49,279 nucleotides of DNA from Flavobacterium sp. UBA6203 (GTDB taxonomy: Bacteria; Bacteroidota; Bacteroidia; Flavobacteriales; Flavobacteriaceae), in assembly GCA_002421645.1 (NCBI GenBank), contig DIST01000020.1, forward strand, positions 1-49,279, given 5' to 3'. Below are positions 7,297-16,236 of this stretch, piece after piece; positions within the stretch are counted from its first letter, which is position 1, and each line of letters starts with the position of its first letter. Both the position numbers and the translations under genes were made by a program. Below the pieces are notes generated by a model. It was not told where the DNA came from. It saw only the letters and a program-made list of their open reading frames with translations, and did not search any database.

Positions 7297-10200
7297 TTAT
7301 AAAATGATTTTTTGAGTATGAATTTGACCATTTTTAAGTTTTACTTTCACTATCAAAGCTTGATTGTTTGAATTTAATAACGGCAAAGCAAAGCTTGAAT
7401 TTAAAATTGACTTATTTTCATATAATTTTCGTCCCAAAACATCAAACACATATACTTCTTCAATTTCATCCTTTGAAGTGATATTAATACTATTGGATTC
7501 TACATAAATGGAAACCGAAGTACTAATAAAATCCTCATTACCTAAAACCTCATTTTTGTATATGATTTCAAATCTATTATTTAAAATTCCAGCATCTGCA
7601 TTAAAGCTATAAGGAGAAATTTTTAAATCATGAATATTATTATTCAACTTATCTTTCAAGTAAATATTTTGATTTATAAATAAACCATCTAAAGCTCCAA
7701 TTGCAATGGTAAACTGACCATTTGATGGAATTTTAACTCCTAATGCAATTACATCTTCATCTATGAATGGCAAAGCTTTTCCTTGAATTATCATTGGTTC
7801 ACTTTCTAACAAGGTATAAATTGCTTGGGAATTTCTGTAATTTGTAATAGCATCATACAATCTATCTCTTCCATTTGTAGCTCTATCATTATAGGAAATT
7901 AATGTTCTTGAGGTTTCGTTAGCACTTACTAAATCTAACCAAATTCTATGATTTTCAATCTCGTTTGTTGCATTAGTAGTTCTATAAAACTGACTATTTG
8001 AAAACAACTTATCTCTCATAGCATTATTAAACACTACTGTGCTTGTAGCTGATAACCCTGGATTCATTAATACAAAGAATGACTGTCCGCCACCAATTAC
8101 ACTTAATGTACCAGGACCGCTAGTTGCTCCAGCTCCATTAATGGTTATATAATCTGACGCAGCATAGTTGGAGCTGAAATTACCATAAAACGAACCTGAA
8201 TTCAAATTGGTTGGCAAAGTACTATGTGTCCACAAGCGAACAAAACCATCAATATCTGAATTTGCACTTAAAAAAGCGTTTATTCCAATTGATGAGGGAT
8301 AAGGATTACCAATTAAATTCCAGTTATCATCTGTATCTGTTAAGGTAACTCCACTTGGACTAGTAAAGCCCGAATTCGTATTATTACCTCTAGAAATTAC
8401 TGGAGTATAAATACCATTATTGGGAACTCCATTACTAAAATTAACCACCCAATTTTGATTAACCGAATTACTAAAACCATTAGGTGCTCTTACAATATAT
8501 CCAACTCCTGGACTCATAATAGAAGATGGTGTATTAACCCAATTACCTTGTCCAGAATTTGAATTCAAAATTGTTGGATTCCAAGTCCAATAGTAACTTG
8601 AAGGTGTTAATGGAGATATATTATTTACTTGAAAACCTGAAATTGGCGAAGACCAATACACATAATCTTGTAATTTAACGGATGCAATTCGCTCATATGA
8701 AATATTTCCTGAATTAACTGCTAAATCATTTTCTTGAATTAATGAACCGTTATTAGAAATTGAAAAAATACCATTATTTGTAACTTCATTTACAACTAAA
8801 ATGTAATCATTTGATTTAATATTAAAATCAATTCCTGAGTTAACAACTAAACTACAACATTCAAAACTTCCATTTAGACTAGTATCATAATTTCCATTAA
8901 CAATAACGGCAATTTGTTTGTTAGGATTTCCATTTGACCAAGCTGAACCATTCCAAGTTGTAATAACATCCCCACAATTTATTTGTGATTTTGGTCCAAT
9001 GGCATAACCACCTCTTAAATTTGTTGAAAAAGTAGCTTGAAAAATAACATCTGATCCAAAAGCTAATATTGTTACTGGTATCTCCTCAATAGTGTAACTA
9101 CTAAAGTTTGTATCATTCACAAGACTAATTGAGTTATCTACAACTTTAATTACGTGTAATTCAGTTCTAGATTTACCTGTTGCTAATTCCCAAGCTGTAA
9201 CTTCGGCATTAGTATAATAAAAAGAAACCGTATAATTACCCGACGAAGTATCATTTGTAGGATTAACATAAAAAGTTTTAGCTAAAATATGATTAGCAAT
9301 AATAGCATCAATAAAAGGACCCGTTGCTCCTCCAAGTGAAACTTGACTTCTATCTACTTCTACAGTTGTACATCCGTAATCAAAAGTTGAAGCATTTTGA
9401 ATAGTACCCATAACATTATTAGTAGCTGGGTCATACCAATTTACAGTTTCATTACCTCTAAGAAGGACATTGTCCTTGTTTGAACTATTTACAGCTTCTT
9501 GAATAACTGCCACTGTACTAGAAAACACTCTTACATTATCAACTGCCATACCGTAATTCCATCCAGCACCATCTCTGTAACGGAAGGCAATTCTTAAATT
9601 AGTTTGTCCTAAATAAGCGGCTAAATTAATTGTATTTCCAGTTACCCAAGGTGTAAAATAAATACCACTACCTGTAGTTGTACTAGTATTAGTTAAGTTT
9701 TGAATTGTTGTCCAAGTAGCTCCTCCGTTTGTAGAAATTCTAACTTCACCAACTTCAGCTGCTGCAACATCTGCAAACGCATGATCAAAAGTTAATGTTG
9801 CATTTGTATAACCTGCAAGGCTGAACACAGGAGAAATTAGCATATCATTATTTTTGTTACAATTACATCTATCATCATTAGTAAATGCAAATTGAGTATT
9901 GTTTGTGTTTTGAAGATTCCAAAATGTACTAGATGCAGTAGCTGTCGTACCTAATGAAAATAAATCAGAACCCGCATTTCCAGTAGAAGTAAAACCATTA
10001 AATCCAGTATTAAAATCAGCATTAATGATATCTACAGTTACAGATGGTGTTGGTGCATAATCATTATCATTTATTGTAATTAAATGATCTTTTAAAATAC
10101 CTGTTGTTAAAATAGCATCACCAGAAGTAGTAATTGTTAATCCAATTAATACGTTTTCTAAAGATTCAACTACCCCATCATTAAATATTCTTACCGTTAC

Positions 10201-11511
10201 AGTTTGCGAAGCAGTAGAACCAGCATTAAAAACTACAGATGATGGAAAAATATCAAAATCAAGACCTAAAGTCGCTGAACCAGAAGTTGTAAATGAAACC
10301 GTAGCATTAGCTGAAGGTGCTTTTTGAATTCCTAAAGAAAGAACTACATCCTGATAACCACAATCCGTTCCTTCTGTAATTGTAGTTTCATCTAAAATAA
10401 ATCCAATTATAGGTGCTGGAGGTTGACATTTTGTTGAATTTGCCAATTCCATTCTTCTTGGTGAAACATTAAAAACAGTTCTAATTCTTGTCTTTTGATC
10501 TTGGGTAAAAATATTCATACATGCATCATCGGTATAATCCATGTAATTTTCAACCATATCTCTTGGATCTGGAGCCGGATCAACACAACTATTTGTGTTT
10601 GGACATCCAAAATTAGCAGCATCAGAACCAGGCGTATCTGCACAAAAATCATCTACACTGCAATTTCCATCACCCCATATATGTCGTAATCCCATCCAAT
10701 GTCCCACTTCATGAGTCATCGTTCTCCCCAGATTATAAGTTGGGTTATAAGTTCCAGCAGCATAAGCTTGTGAGCCAAAAGCATCAAATGAAGAAACAAC
10801 ACCATCAGTATTGGCAGCACCTCCACTAGCGGCTAAACCTGCTAATCCAGAACTATCAGGAAATTGTGCATAACCTAAAGTCCCTGCCATTCCTCCGCCA
10901 AAGCGAACCGACCACATATTTAAATATTGTGTTGGATCCCAAATGGTAGTAGTTTTCATAGCGTCAGTTGCAGCCATAGAAGTATAACTAGCCACACCAG
11001 TATTTACTCGATCAATACCATTTGTTGCGGCACCATTAGGAGCAGTTTGAGCCATACAAAATTCAATTTCAATATCAGCACCTAATGGATTAGTGTTATA
11101 TCCAGGTGTACCCAACATGCGTCTAAAATCTTCATTTAACACTCGAATCTGAGACAATACTTGAGCATCGCTAATATTCTCTCCAATTCCAAGAGCATCT
11201 CCATTATGAATAACATGCACAACAACAGGAATTGTTAATACAGTTGCTCTATTCAAAGTACCATTTGCAACTTGTCTTTTATATTCAATAATTTTTGGAG
11301 CTAACCAATCTTCAAATTCATTAATAGTACCTCTTTTTGGATACTTGATTCTACTTAAAGAATCGGCTTCAGTTGACAAACATCTTATTACTCCAAATCG
11401 ACGAACAGACTCTTTGTTATGTTCTGTTAATTTCACTTGCTTTTTTTGTTCAATTTGAGCTTTGGCAAATATTGTAATAAGAAGAAATAAAAATAAGTAG
11501 GGTTTTTTCAT
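7297..11511 (-). CDS. Secreted M43 (pappalysin/cytophagalysin-type) metalloprotease with T9SS sorting domain
   Basis: I place the start at the internal ATG (11509-11511), because MKKPYLFLFLLITIFAKAQ is a complete signal peptide, giving 1404 residues. Order: signal peptide, propeptide, M43 catalytic domain (about 90-350) with HEVGHWMGLRH (His267, Glu268, His271 and the third His) and later ENYMDYTDDACMN carrying the Met-turn, a Calx-beta-like domain (about 365-485, ending TINDND), a MAM or jelly-roll-like region (about 495-665), a long repetitive beta-rich stretch, and a type A T9SS sorting domain (about 1330-1404: VYVFDVLGRKLYEN, final QKIIL). It should be exported by Sec and attached or released by T9SS as an extracellular protease. 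It lies between nqrF and the apbE operon, flanked by identical terminators. Confidence 0.92.
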   Translation of the reverse strand: MKKPYLFLFLLITIFAKAQIEQKKQVKLTEHNKESVRRFGVIRCLSTEADSLSRIKYPKRGTINEFEDWLAPKIIEYKRQVANGTLNRATVLTIPVVVHVIHNGDALGIGENISDAQVLSQIRVLNEDFRRMLGTPGYNTNPLGADIEIEFCMAQTAPNGAATNGIDRVNTGVASYTSMAATDAMKTTTIWDPTQYLNMWSVRFGGGMAGTLGYAQFPDSSGLAGLAASGGAANTDGVVSSFDAFGSQAYAAGTYNPTYNLGRTMTHEVGHWMGLRHIWGDGNCSVDDFCADTPGSDAANFGCPNTNSCVDPAPDPRDMVENYMDYTDDACMNIFTQDQKTRIRTVFNVSPRRMELANSTKCQPPAPIIGFILDETTITEGTDCGYQDVVLSLGIQKAPSANATVSFTTSGSATLGLDFDIFPSSVVFNAGSTASQTVTVRIFNDGVVESLENVLIGLTITTSGDAILTTGILKDHLITINDNDYAPTPSVTVDIINADFNTGFNGFTSTGNAGSDLFSLGTTATASSTFWNLQNTNNTQFAFTNDDRCNCNKNNDMLISPVFSLAGYTNATLTFDHAFADVAAAEVGEVRISTNGGATWTTIQNLTNTSTTTGSGIYFTPWVTGNTINLAAYLGQTNLRIAFRYRDGAGWNYGMAVDNVRVFSSTVAVIQEAVNSSNKDNVLLRGNETVNWYDPATNNVMGTIQNASTFDYGCTTVEVDRSQVSLGGATGPFIDAIIANHILAKTFYVNPTNDTSSGNYTVSFYYTNAEVTAWELATGKSRTELHVIKVVDNSISLVNDTNFSSYTIEEIPVTILAFGSDVIFQATFSTNLRGGYAIGPKSQINCGDVITTWNGSAWSNGNPNKQIAVIVNGNYDTSLNGSFECCSLVVNSGIDFNIKSNDYILVVNEVTNNGIFSISNNGSLIQENDLAVNSGNISYERIASVKLQDYVYWSSPISGFQVNNISPLTPSSYYWTWNPTILNSNSGQGNWVNTPSSIMSPGVGYIVRAPNGFSNSVNQNWVVNFSNGVPNNGIYTPVISRGNNTNSGFTSPSGVTLTDTDDNWNLIGNPYPSSIGINAFLSANSDIDGFVRLWTHSTLPTNLNSGSFYGNFSSNYAASDYITINGAGATSGPGTLSVIGGGQSFFVLMNPGLSATSTVVFNNAMRDKLFSNSQFYRTTNATNEIENHRIWLDLVSANETSRTLISYNDRATNGRDRLYDAITNYRNSQAIYTLLESEPMIIQGKALPFIDEDVIALGVKIPSNGQFTIAIGALDGLFINQNIYLKDKLNNNIHDLKISPYSFNADAGILNNRFEIIYKNEVLGNEDFISTSVSIYVESNSINITSKDEIEEVYVFDVLGRKLYENKSILNSSFALPLLNSNNQALIVKVKLKNGQIHTQKIIL

Positions 11512-11580
11512 TATAAATAAGTTAGGGAACAAATTTGAGCGCAATGTAATAAAATTCTAATATATTTTTCTCTAAAAAAT

Positions 11581-11611
11581 AAAAAAACCGACTCATTTCT
11601 GAATCGGTTTT
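11581..11611 (-). terminator. Repeated terminator, copy 3 (nqr operon terminator)
   Basis: Same core hairpin as the copies at 6679 and 7247, located 17 bases downstream of nqrF. The match to copy 2 extends to 37 nt. It ends the nqrABCDEF operon. Confidence 0.9.
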
Positions 11612-11628
11612 GATATATAATTTTTGGA

Positions 11629-12921
11629 TTAACCTCCAAAGTCGTCGAAACGAACATTTTCTTTAGGCACACCCCAATCATCACACATTTTAACAACGGC
11701 TTGATTCATCATAGGTGGTCCACAGAAATAGAATTCGATATCTTCTGGTGAATCATGTAATTTCAAGTGATTATCAATAACTACGTTATGAATAAATCCT
11801 ACAAAACCATCACCTTCTCCATTTGGTCCATCTTTTACTTTCCAGTTATCTTCTGGTAAAGGTTCAGATAACGCGATATGGAATTTGAAGTTAGGGAAAT
11901 CTTTTTCTAAAGCTCTAAAGTGATCTACATAGAACAACTCACGTTTAGAACGACCTCCGTACCAATACGTAACTTTTCTTCCCGTTTTAACTGTACGGAA
12001 TAAGTGGTATAAGTGAGAACGCATTGGCGCCATACCAGCTCCACCACCTACATACAACATTTCTGCTTCAGATTCGTTGATAAAGAATTCTCCGTAAGGT
12101 CCTGAAACGGTTACAGTATCTCCAGCTTTTCTTGAGAAAACGTATGAAGAAGCAACACCAGGATTTACTTTCATCCAATCGTTTGTAGCTCTATCAAATG
12201 GAGGAGTTGCAATACGAACGTTCAACATGATTTTTCTTCCTTCAGCTGGGTAAGAAGCCATAGAGTAAGCTCTTTCAACCAATTCGTTATTTTTCATAAC
12301 TAATGGCCATAATTTAAACTTATCCCACTCTACTTGGAATTTATCAGGTTCACCTGGATGTTCAACTGGGTGAGCTGTAATATCAATATCTGTAAATTTC
12401 ACTTCACAAGCTGGGATTTCAATTTGGATATAACCTCCTGCTTCGTAGTGCATATCTTCTGGTAACTCAACAATAAATTCTTTAATAAAAGAAGCTACAT
12501 TGTAGTTAGAATATACTTTTGCTTCGAATTTTTTGATACCAAAAATTTCTTCTGGCACTTCAATTACCATGTCTTGTTTTACTTTAACTTGACACCCTAA
12601 TCTCCATCCTTCTGCTAATTCTTTACGAGTAAAGTTAGGTATTTCTGTTGGCAAAGGTTCTCCACCTCCATCTAATACTTTACATTTACATTGCAAACAA
12701 GAACCACCACCACCACAAGCTGATGGTAAGAAGATTTTATTATTACCTAAAGTAGTTAAAAGTGTACTACCTCCACCTACTTCAATTTCGTTTTCACCGT
12801 TAATTTTAATCTTTACAGCACCTGAGTTTACTAATTTAGATTTTGCATATAATAGCATAAACACCATTAGTAAAATTAGCGCTAAGAAAGCTAAAATCGA
12901 ATATGTAATTAATTCAAACAT
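11629..12921 (-). CDS. nqrF: Na+-translocating NADH:quinone reductase subunit F
   Basis: NqrF is the NADH-oxidising entry subunit. The 430 residues contain one N-terminal membrane helix (about 5-25), a 2Fe-2S domain with Cys69, Cys75, Cys78 and Cys110 (C-x5-C-x2-C...C), an FAD domain with RAYSMASYP (217-225), and an NADH-binding domain with GGGAGMAPM (292-300) and FYFCGPPMM near the end. The C-terminus FDDFGG is typical. It is the last gene of the nqr operon, 25 bases after nqrE, and is followed by the repeated terminator. Electrons flow from NADH through FAD and the FeS cluster to NqrD/E and the covalent FMNs. Confidence 0.98.
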   Translation of the reverse strand: MFELITYSILAFLALILLMVFMLLYAKSKLVNSGAVKIKINGENEIEVGGGSTLLTTLGNNKIFLPSACGGGGSCLQCKCKVLDGGGEPLPTEIPNFTRKELAEGWRLGCQVKVKQDMVIEVPEEIFGIKKFEAKVYSNYNVASFIKEFIVELPEDMHYEAGGYIQIEIPACEVKFTDIDITAHPVEHPGEPDKFQVEWDKFKLWPLVMKNNELVERAYSMASYPAEGRKIMLNVRIATPPFDRATNDWMKVNPGVASSYVFSRKAGDTVTVSGPYGEFFINESEAEMLYVGGGAGMAPMRSHLYHLFRTVKTGRKVTYWYGGRSKRELFYVDHFRALEKDFPNFKFHIALSEPLPEDNWKVKDGPNGEGDGFVGFIHNVVIDNHLKLHDSPEDIEFYFCGPPMMNQAVVKMCDDWGVPKENVRFDDFGG

Positions 12922-12946
12922 AATTTCAATTTTTAATGTTATACTA

Positions 12947-13705
12947 TTATTTAACTACTTGAGTTGAATCTACTTTTACAGAATCTACAGCTACTTGAAC
13001 TGAATCTACAACTGGAGTTTCAACAACTGCAGGGGCTGGAGTTTCAACTTTAGTCTCAGGCTTTTTGTTTAATGCGTTAAGATCAATACCACCAAAACTC
13101 ATAAAACCTACAGCCATTAAACCTGTTAAGATAAAAGTAATACCTAAACCTCTTAATGGAGCTAAAACATTAGAATATTCCATTTTCTCACGAATTGCAG
13201 CCATTGCTACAATTGCAATCATCCAACCTAAACCAGATGAAAAACCGAAAGTAACAACGTGACCAATATTTTGATAAGCACCAGTATCTACACGTAATTG
13301 CATAAATAATGAACCCCCTAAAATAGCACAGTTAACAGCAATAAGTGGTAAGAAAATACCCAATGAGTTATATAATGATGGAGAGAATTTCTCAACAATC
13401 ATTTCTACTAATTGAACTAATGTTGCAACTACTGCAATAAAGATGATAAGATTTAAGAAACTTAAATCCATCGTTTTTAAAGATGGGTCTAACCAAGATA
13501 AAGCACCTGCCTCTAAAACATATTTATAAATTAAATAGTTTAAAGGAACCGTAATTACTTGAACGAAAGTTACAGCAATTCCTAATCCAATAGCAGTTGA
13601 TACTTTTTTAGATACAGCCAAGAATGAACACATTCCTAAGAAGTATGCAAACACCATGTTATCAATGAACATGGATTTTAAAAATATATTGATATATTCA
13701 AACAT
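12947..13705 (-). CDS. nqrE: Na+-translocating NADH:quinone reductase subunit E, with C-terminal tail
   Basis: An integral membrane subunit with six predicted helices. Cys26 (GMCSFLA) and Cys126 (VNCAILGG) correspond to the cysteines that, with those of NqrD, hold an iron centre in the membrane. The core ends near residue 212, the usual size of NqrE (about 200). A further 40 residues form a low-complexity Val/Pro/Ser/Asp tail ([20 protein letters not shown]... ending DSTQVVK). The tail is in frame without any disruption. Its function is unknown, and I cannot say how widespread it is. Five bases separate nqrD from this gene. Confidence 0.96.
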   Translation of the reverse strand: MFEYINIFLKSMFIDNMVFAYFLGMCSFLAVSKKVSTAIGLGIAVTFVQVITVPLNYLIYKYVLEAGALSWLDPSLKTMDLSFLNLIIFIAVVATLVQLVEMIVEKFSPSLYNSLGIFLPLIAVNCAILGGSLFMQLRVDTGAYQNIGHVVTFGFSSGLGWMIAIVAMAAIREKMEYSNVLAPLRGLGITFILTGLMAVGFMSFGGIDLNALNKKPETKVETPAPAVVETPVVDSVQVAVDSVKVDSTQVVK

Positions 13706-13710
13706 AGCTA

Positions 13711-14376
13711 TTATTTTTTCTCAATTAATTTTTTGTTGATACCTCTTTGTACCCAGATAACAATACCTACTGTAATAAGAGCCATTGGTGCTAATAACAT
13801 AAAACCATTATTTACATATCCGTGTGCATATGCTCCGGTTTTATCTACTGCATTTCCTAAGATTTCAATTCCGAAAATTTTTCCAGAACCTAATAATTCT
13901 CTGAAGAATGCAACAATCATTAAGATAATTCCATATCCTAATCCGTTACCAATACCATCTAAAAATGATTTCCAAGGACCGTTACCTAAAGCGAAAGCTT
14001 CTAAACGTCCCATAACAATACAGTTTGTAATAATTAATCCAACGAATACCGATAATTGCTTACTTACGTCGTACGCATAAGCTTTTAATATTTGGTCTAC
14101 TAAAATTACCAATAAAGCTACAACTACTAACTGAACAATAATTCGAATACGATTTGGAATTAAGTTTCTAATTAAAGACACAATAACGTTACTTAATGCA
14201 ACAACCGCTGTTACCGAAAGTGCCATTACAAAGGCATTTTTCATTTGAACTGTTACCGCTAAAGCTGAACAAATACCTAATACCTGAACGGTTACTGGGT
14301 TATCGTCATTAAATGGATTCGTAATTAATTTAATATTACTTTTTGAAAATAATCCTTCTTTGTTGTTTTCTGCCAT
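13711..14376 (-). CDS. nqrD: Na+-translocating NADH:quinone reductase subunit D
   Basis: A 221-residue membrane protein with six predicted helices, paralogous to NqrE and inverted relative to it in the complex. Cys36 (LGICSALAV) and Cys119 (ITNCIVMGR) are the pair expected to bind the intramembrane iron centre. The [27 protein letters not shown] loop (about 123-149) is characteristic. Residues 1-25 form a short soluble N-terminus. It is tightly packed between nqrC and nqrE with five-base gaps. It passes electrons from the NqrF FeS cluster towards the FMN of NqrC. Confidence 0.97.
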   Translation of the reverse strand: MAENNKEGLFSKSNIKLITNPFNDDNPVTVQVLGICSALAVTVQMKNAFVMALSVTAVVALSNVIVSLIRNLIPNRIRIIVQLVVVALLVILVDQILKAYAYDVSKQLSVFVGLIITNCIVMGRLEAFALGNGPWKSFLDGIGNGLGYGIILMIVAFFRELLGSGKIFGIEILGNAVDKTGAYAHGYVNNGFMLLAPMALITVGIVIWVQRGINKKLIEKK

Positions 14377-14381
14377 GACGA

Positions 14382-15065
14382 TTATTTTTTATTAGATTTT
14401 AAATATTTTTCATATGGTTTTAAACCTCTAATTAACATCTCGGTTACACCATTACCCGTTAAAGTAGCACCAGAAATTGCATCAACTTCACCATCAGCTT
14501 TATTATCACCTCCAGCGTAACCTTTAACTACTTTTAACCCTTGAAGATTTCCATTTGCATCGAAAACGCTTTCTCCAACGAAACGTTTTTGGAAATAATC
14601 TTGTGTGATTTCACCACCTAAACCAGGTGTCTCACCTTTGTGGTCAAATACGATACCATCTACTTTTAAATTCTCGTCAACCGAAACATAACCCCAGATA
14701 GCATCCCATAATCCCATTCCTCTAACTGGAATAACATAGAACTTTTTACCATCTTTTTCAGCATTGAAAATTGGAAATTTCCCTTTTTCTTTGGCGATAT
14801 CAACTGTAAAAGCATTTTTACTGATTTCGTTTCCGTTTTCATCAAAAACCACTTCACTAATGATGTGCTTTTTGTACGCTTCTTCTGAAGCATTTCTATC
14901 AACAGCTACTCCAAACGATTTTAGAATGTACTGCATTTTCTCTTTCTTAATGTTTGCCTCTTGATCAGGCTTAAGTGCCGTAGCCGCAAATGCTAATGCA
15001 GAAGCCACTAACACAACCATTACAGTCGCAAACAAAAATGTATATCCGTTACTTTCTCTATTCAT
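14382..15065 (-). CDS. nqrC: Na+-translocating NADH:quinone reductase subunit C (covalent FMN)
   Basis: A 227-residue subunit with one N-terminal membrane helix (about 8-30) and a periplasmic FMN-binding domain. The flavinylation motif DAISGAT ends at Thr201, which ApbE should modify with FMN by a phosphoester bond. The [11 protein letters not shown] segment (about 143-153) is conserved in NqrC. The length is slightly shorter than the Vibrio protein (about 257). The gene starts two bases after the nqrB stop. It works with NqrB as one of two covalent FMN carriers. Confidence 0.97.
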   Translation of the reverse strand: MNRESNGYTFLFATVMVVLVASALAFAATALKPDQEANIKKEKMQYILKSFGVAVDRNASEEAYKKHIISEVVFDENGNEISKNAFTVDIAKEKGKFPIFNAEKDGKKFYVIPVRGMGLWDAIWGYVSVDENLKVDGIVFDHKGETPGLGGEITQDYFQKRFVGESVFDANGNLQGLKVVKGYAGGDNKADGEVDAISGATLTGNGVTEMLIRGLKPYEKYLKSNKK

Positions 15066-15067
15066 GA

Positions 15068-16231
15068 CTATGCAGATTTTAATTGTTTAGACTTAGCCAA
15101 TCTTTTCTTTCTCTTAGCAATGTTTCCGTTAACAACGAAATAATCGATAGTTGGCGCTAAAGTGTTCATTAATAAAATAGCTAACATAACTCCTTCTGGA
15201 TACGCTGGATTGAAAACTCTAATTAAAATACTAAAGAATCCAATCAATAAACCGTAGATGATTTTTCCTTTATCGGTTTGAGCCGCAGAAACTGGATCCG
15301 TTGCCATGAATACAATACCAAAAGCAAAACCTCCAACTACTAAGTGATTCATCCAATCAAAGTTCATAAGAGCTGTTAAGCCAACTGCATTAAACATCAT
15401 TGCTGTTAATGCTGCTCCAACAACTCCTGAAACCATAATTTTCCAACTACCTACTCCAGTTGCAATTAATACAAATGCACCAATTAAAATAGCCAAAGTA
15501 GATGTTTCACCAACAGAACCTGGAATAAATCCTAAGAACATATCCATAGTTGAATACGCTACTTCTTTTCCTTGTGCTAATGAACCTAAAATTGTTTCAC
15601 CTGATACACCATCAATGGTAGTAGCATCACTAACCCAAATTTTATCTCCCGACATAAATGTAGGATAAGCAAAGAATGCAAATGCACGAGCTAATAAAGC
15701 CGGGTTAAAAATATTCATACCCGTGCCTCCAAAAGCTTCTTTACCAATTACTACTGCGAAAGCAACAGCAATAGCTAACATCCACAAAGGCAAATCTACT
15801 GGCATAACCATTGGAATTAAAAGCCCAGATACCAAATATCCTTCGTTTACTTCGTGACCTCTAAAGATTGCGAAAGCAAATTCAATCCCTAACCCTACTG
15901 CATACGATACAATAATCATTGGTAATACTTTCCATAATCCGTGGAAAAACAAGTTACCAAATGACATATCTGATCCTTCAATTTGGATGAAGTGTTGGTA
16001 ACCTGCATTATAAATTCCGAATATCAATGCTGGAACTAAAGCTAAAACCACAGTAATCATGGTTCTTTTTAAATCCACAGCATCTCTAATGTGCGCACCA
16101 TGCTTAGTTGTATGATTAGGTACATATAAAAATGTATCTAACGCATTGATAGCAGGAGCGAATTTTTCAAATTTTTGCCCTTTCTCAAAAGGCTTTTTAA
16201 TTTGGTCGATTTTATCTCTTAAAAACTTCAT
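15068..16231 (-). CDS. nqrB: Na+-translocating NADH:quinone reductase subunit B (covalent FMN)
   Basis: The largest membrane subunit, 387 residues with about 10 helices; it carries the Na+ path, riboflavin and a covalent FMN. The flavinylation site is at DGVSGET (207-213). The Thr213 to be modified is present, but Glu212 replaces the Ala of the usual D-x-x-S-G-A-T motif. Other family marks are TTKHGAHIRD (41-50), GGTGMNIFNPALL (168-180) and MATDPVSAAQT (309-319). Five bases separate nqrA from this gene. Confidence 0.97.
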   Translation of the reverse strand: MKFLRDKIDQIKKPFEKGQKFEKFAPAINALDTFLYVPNHTTKHGAHIRDAVDLKRTMITVVLALVPALIFGIYNAGYQHFIQIEGSDMSFGNLFFHGLWKVLPMIIVSYAVGLGIEFAFAIFRGHEVNEGYLVSGLLIPMVMPVDLPLWMLAIAVAFAVVIGKEAFGGTGMNIFNPALLARAFAFFAYPTFMSGDKIWVSDATTIDGVSGETILGSLAQGKEVAYSTMDMFLGFIPGSVGETSTLAILIGAFVLIATGVGSWKIMVSGVVGAALTAMMFNAVGLTALMNFDWMNHLVVGGFAFGIVFMATDPVSAAQTDKGKIIYGLLIGFFSILIRVFNPAYPEGVMLAILLMNTLAPTIDYFVVNGNIAKRKKRLAKSKQLKSA

Positions 16232-16236
16232 AGCTA

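Noticed and set aside
7297..11511. Composite transposon bounded by the repeated hairpins
   Set aside because: There is no transposase, and the hairpins are classical terminators with U-tracts; direct terminator duplication is enough to explain the pattern.
13065..14080. Plus-strand open frames opposite nqrE and nqrD
   Set aside because: They mirror hydrophobic codons of the membrane subunits and have low-complexity Ile/Pro/Lys content; shadow frames.
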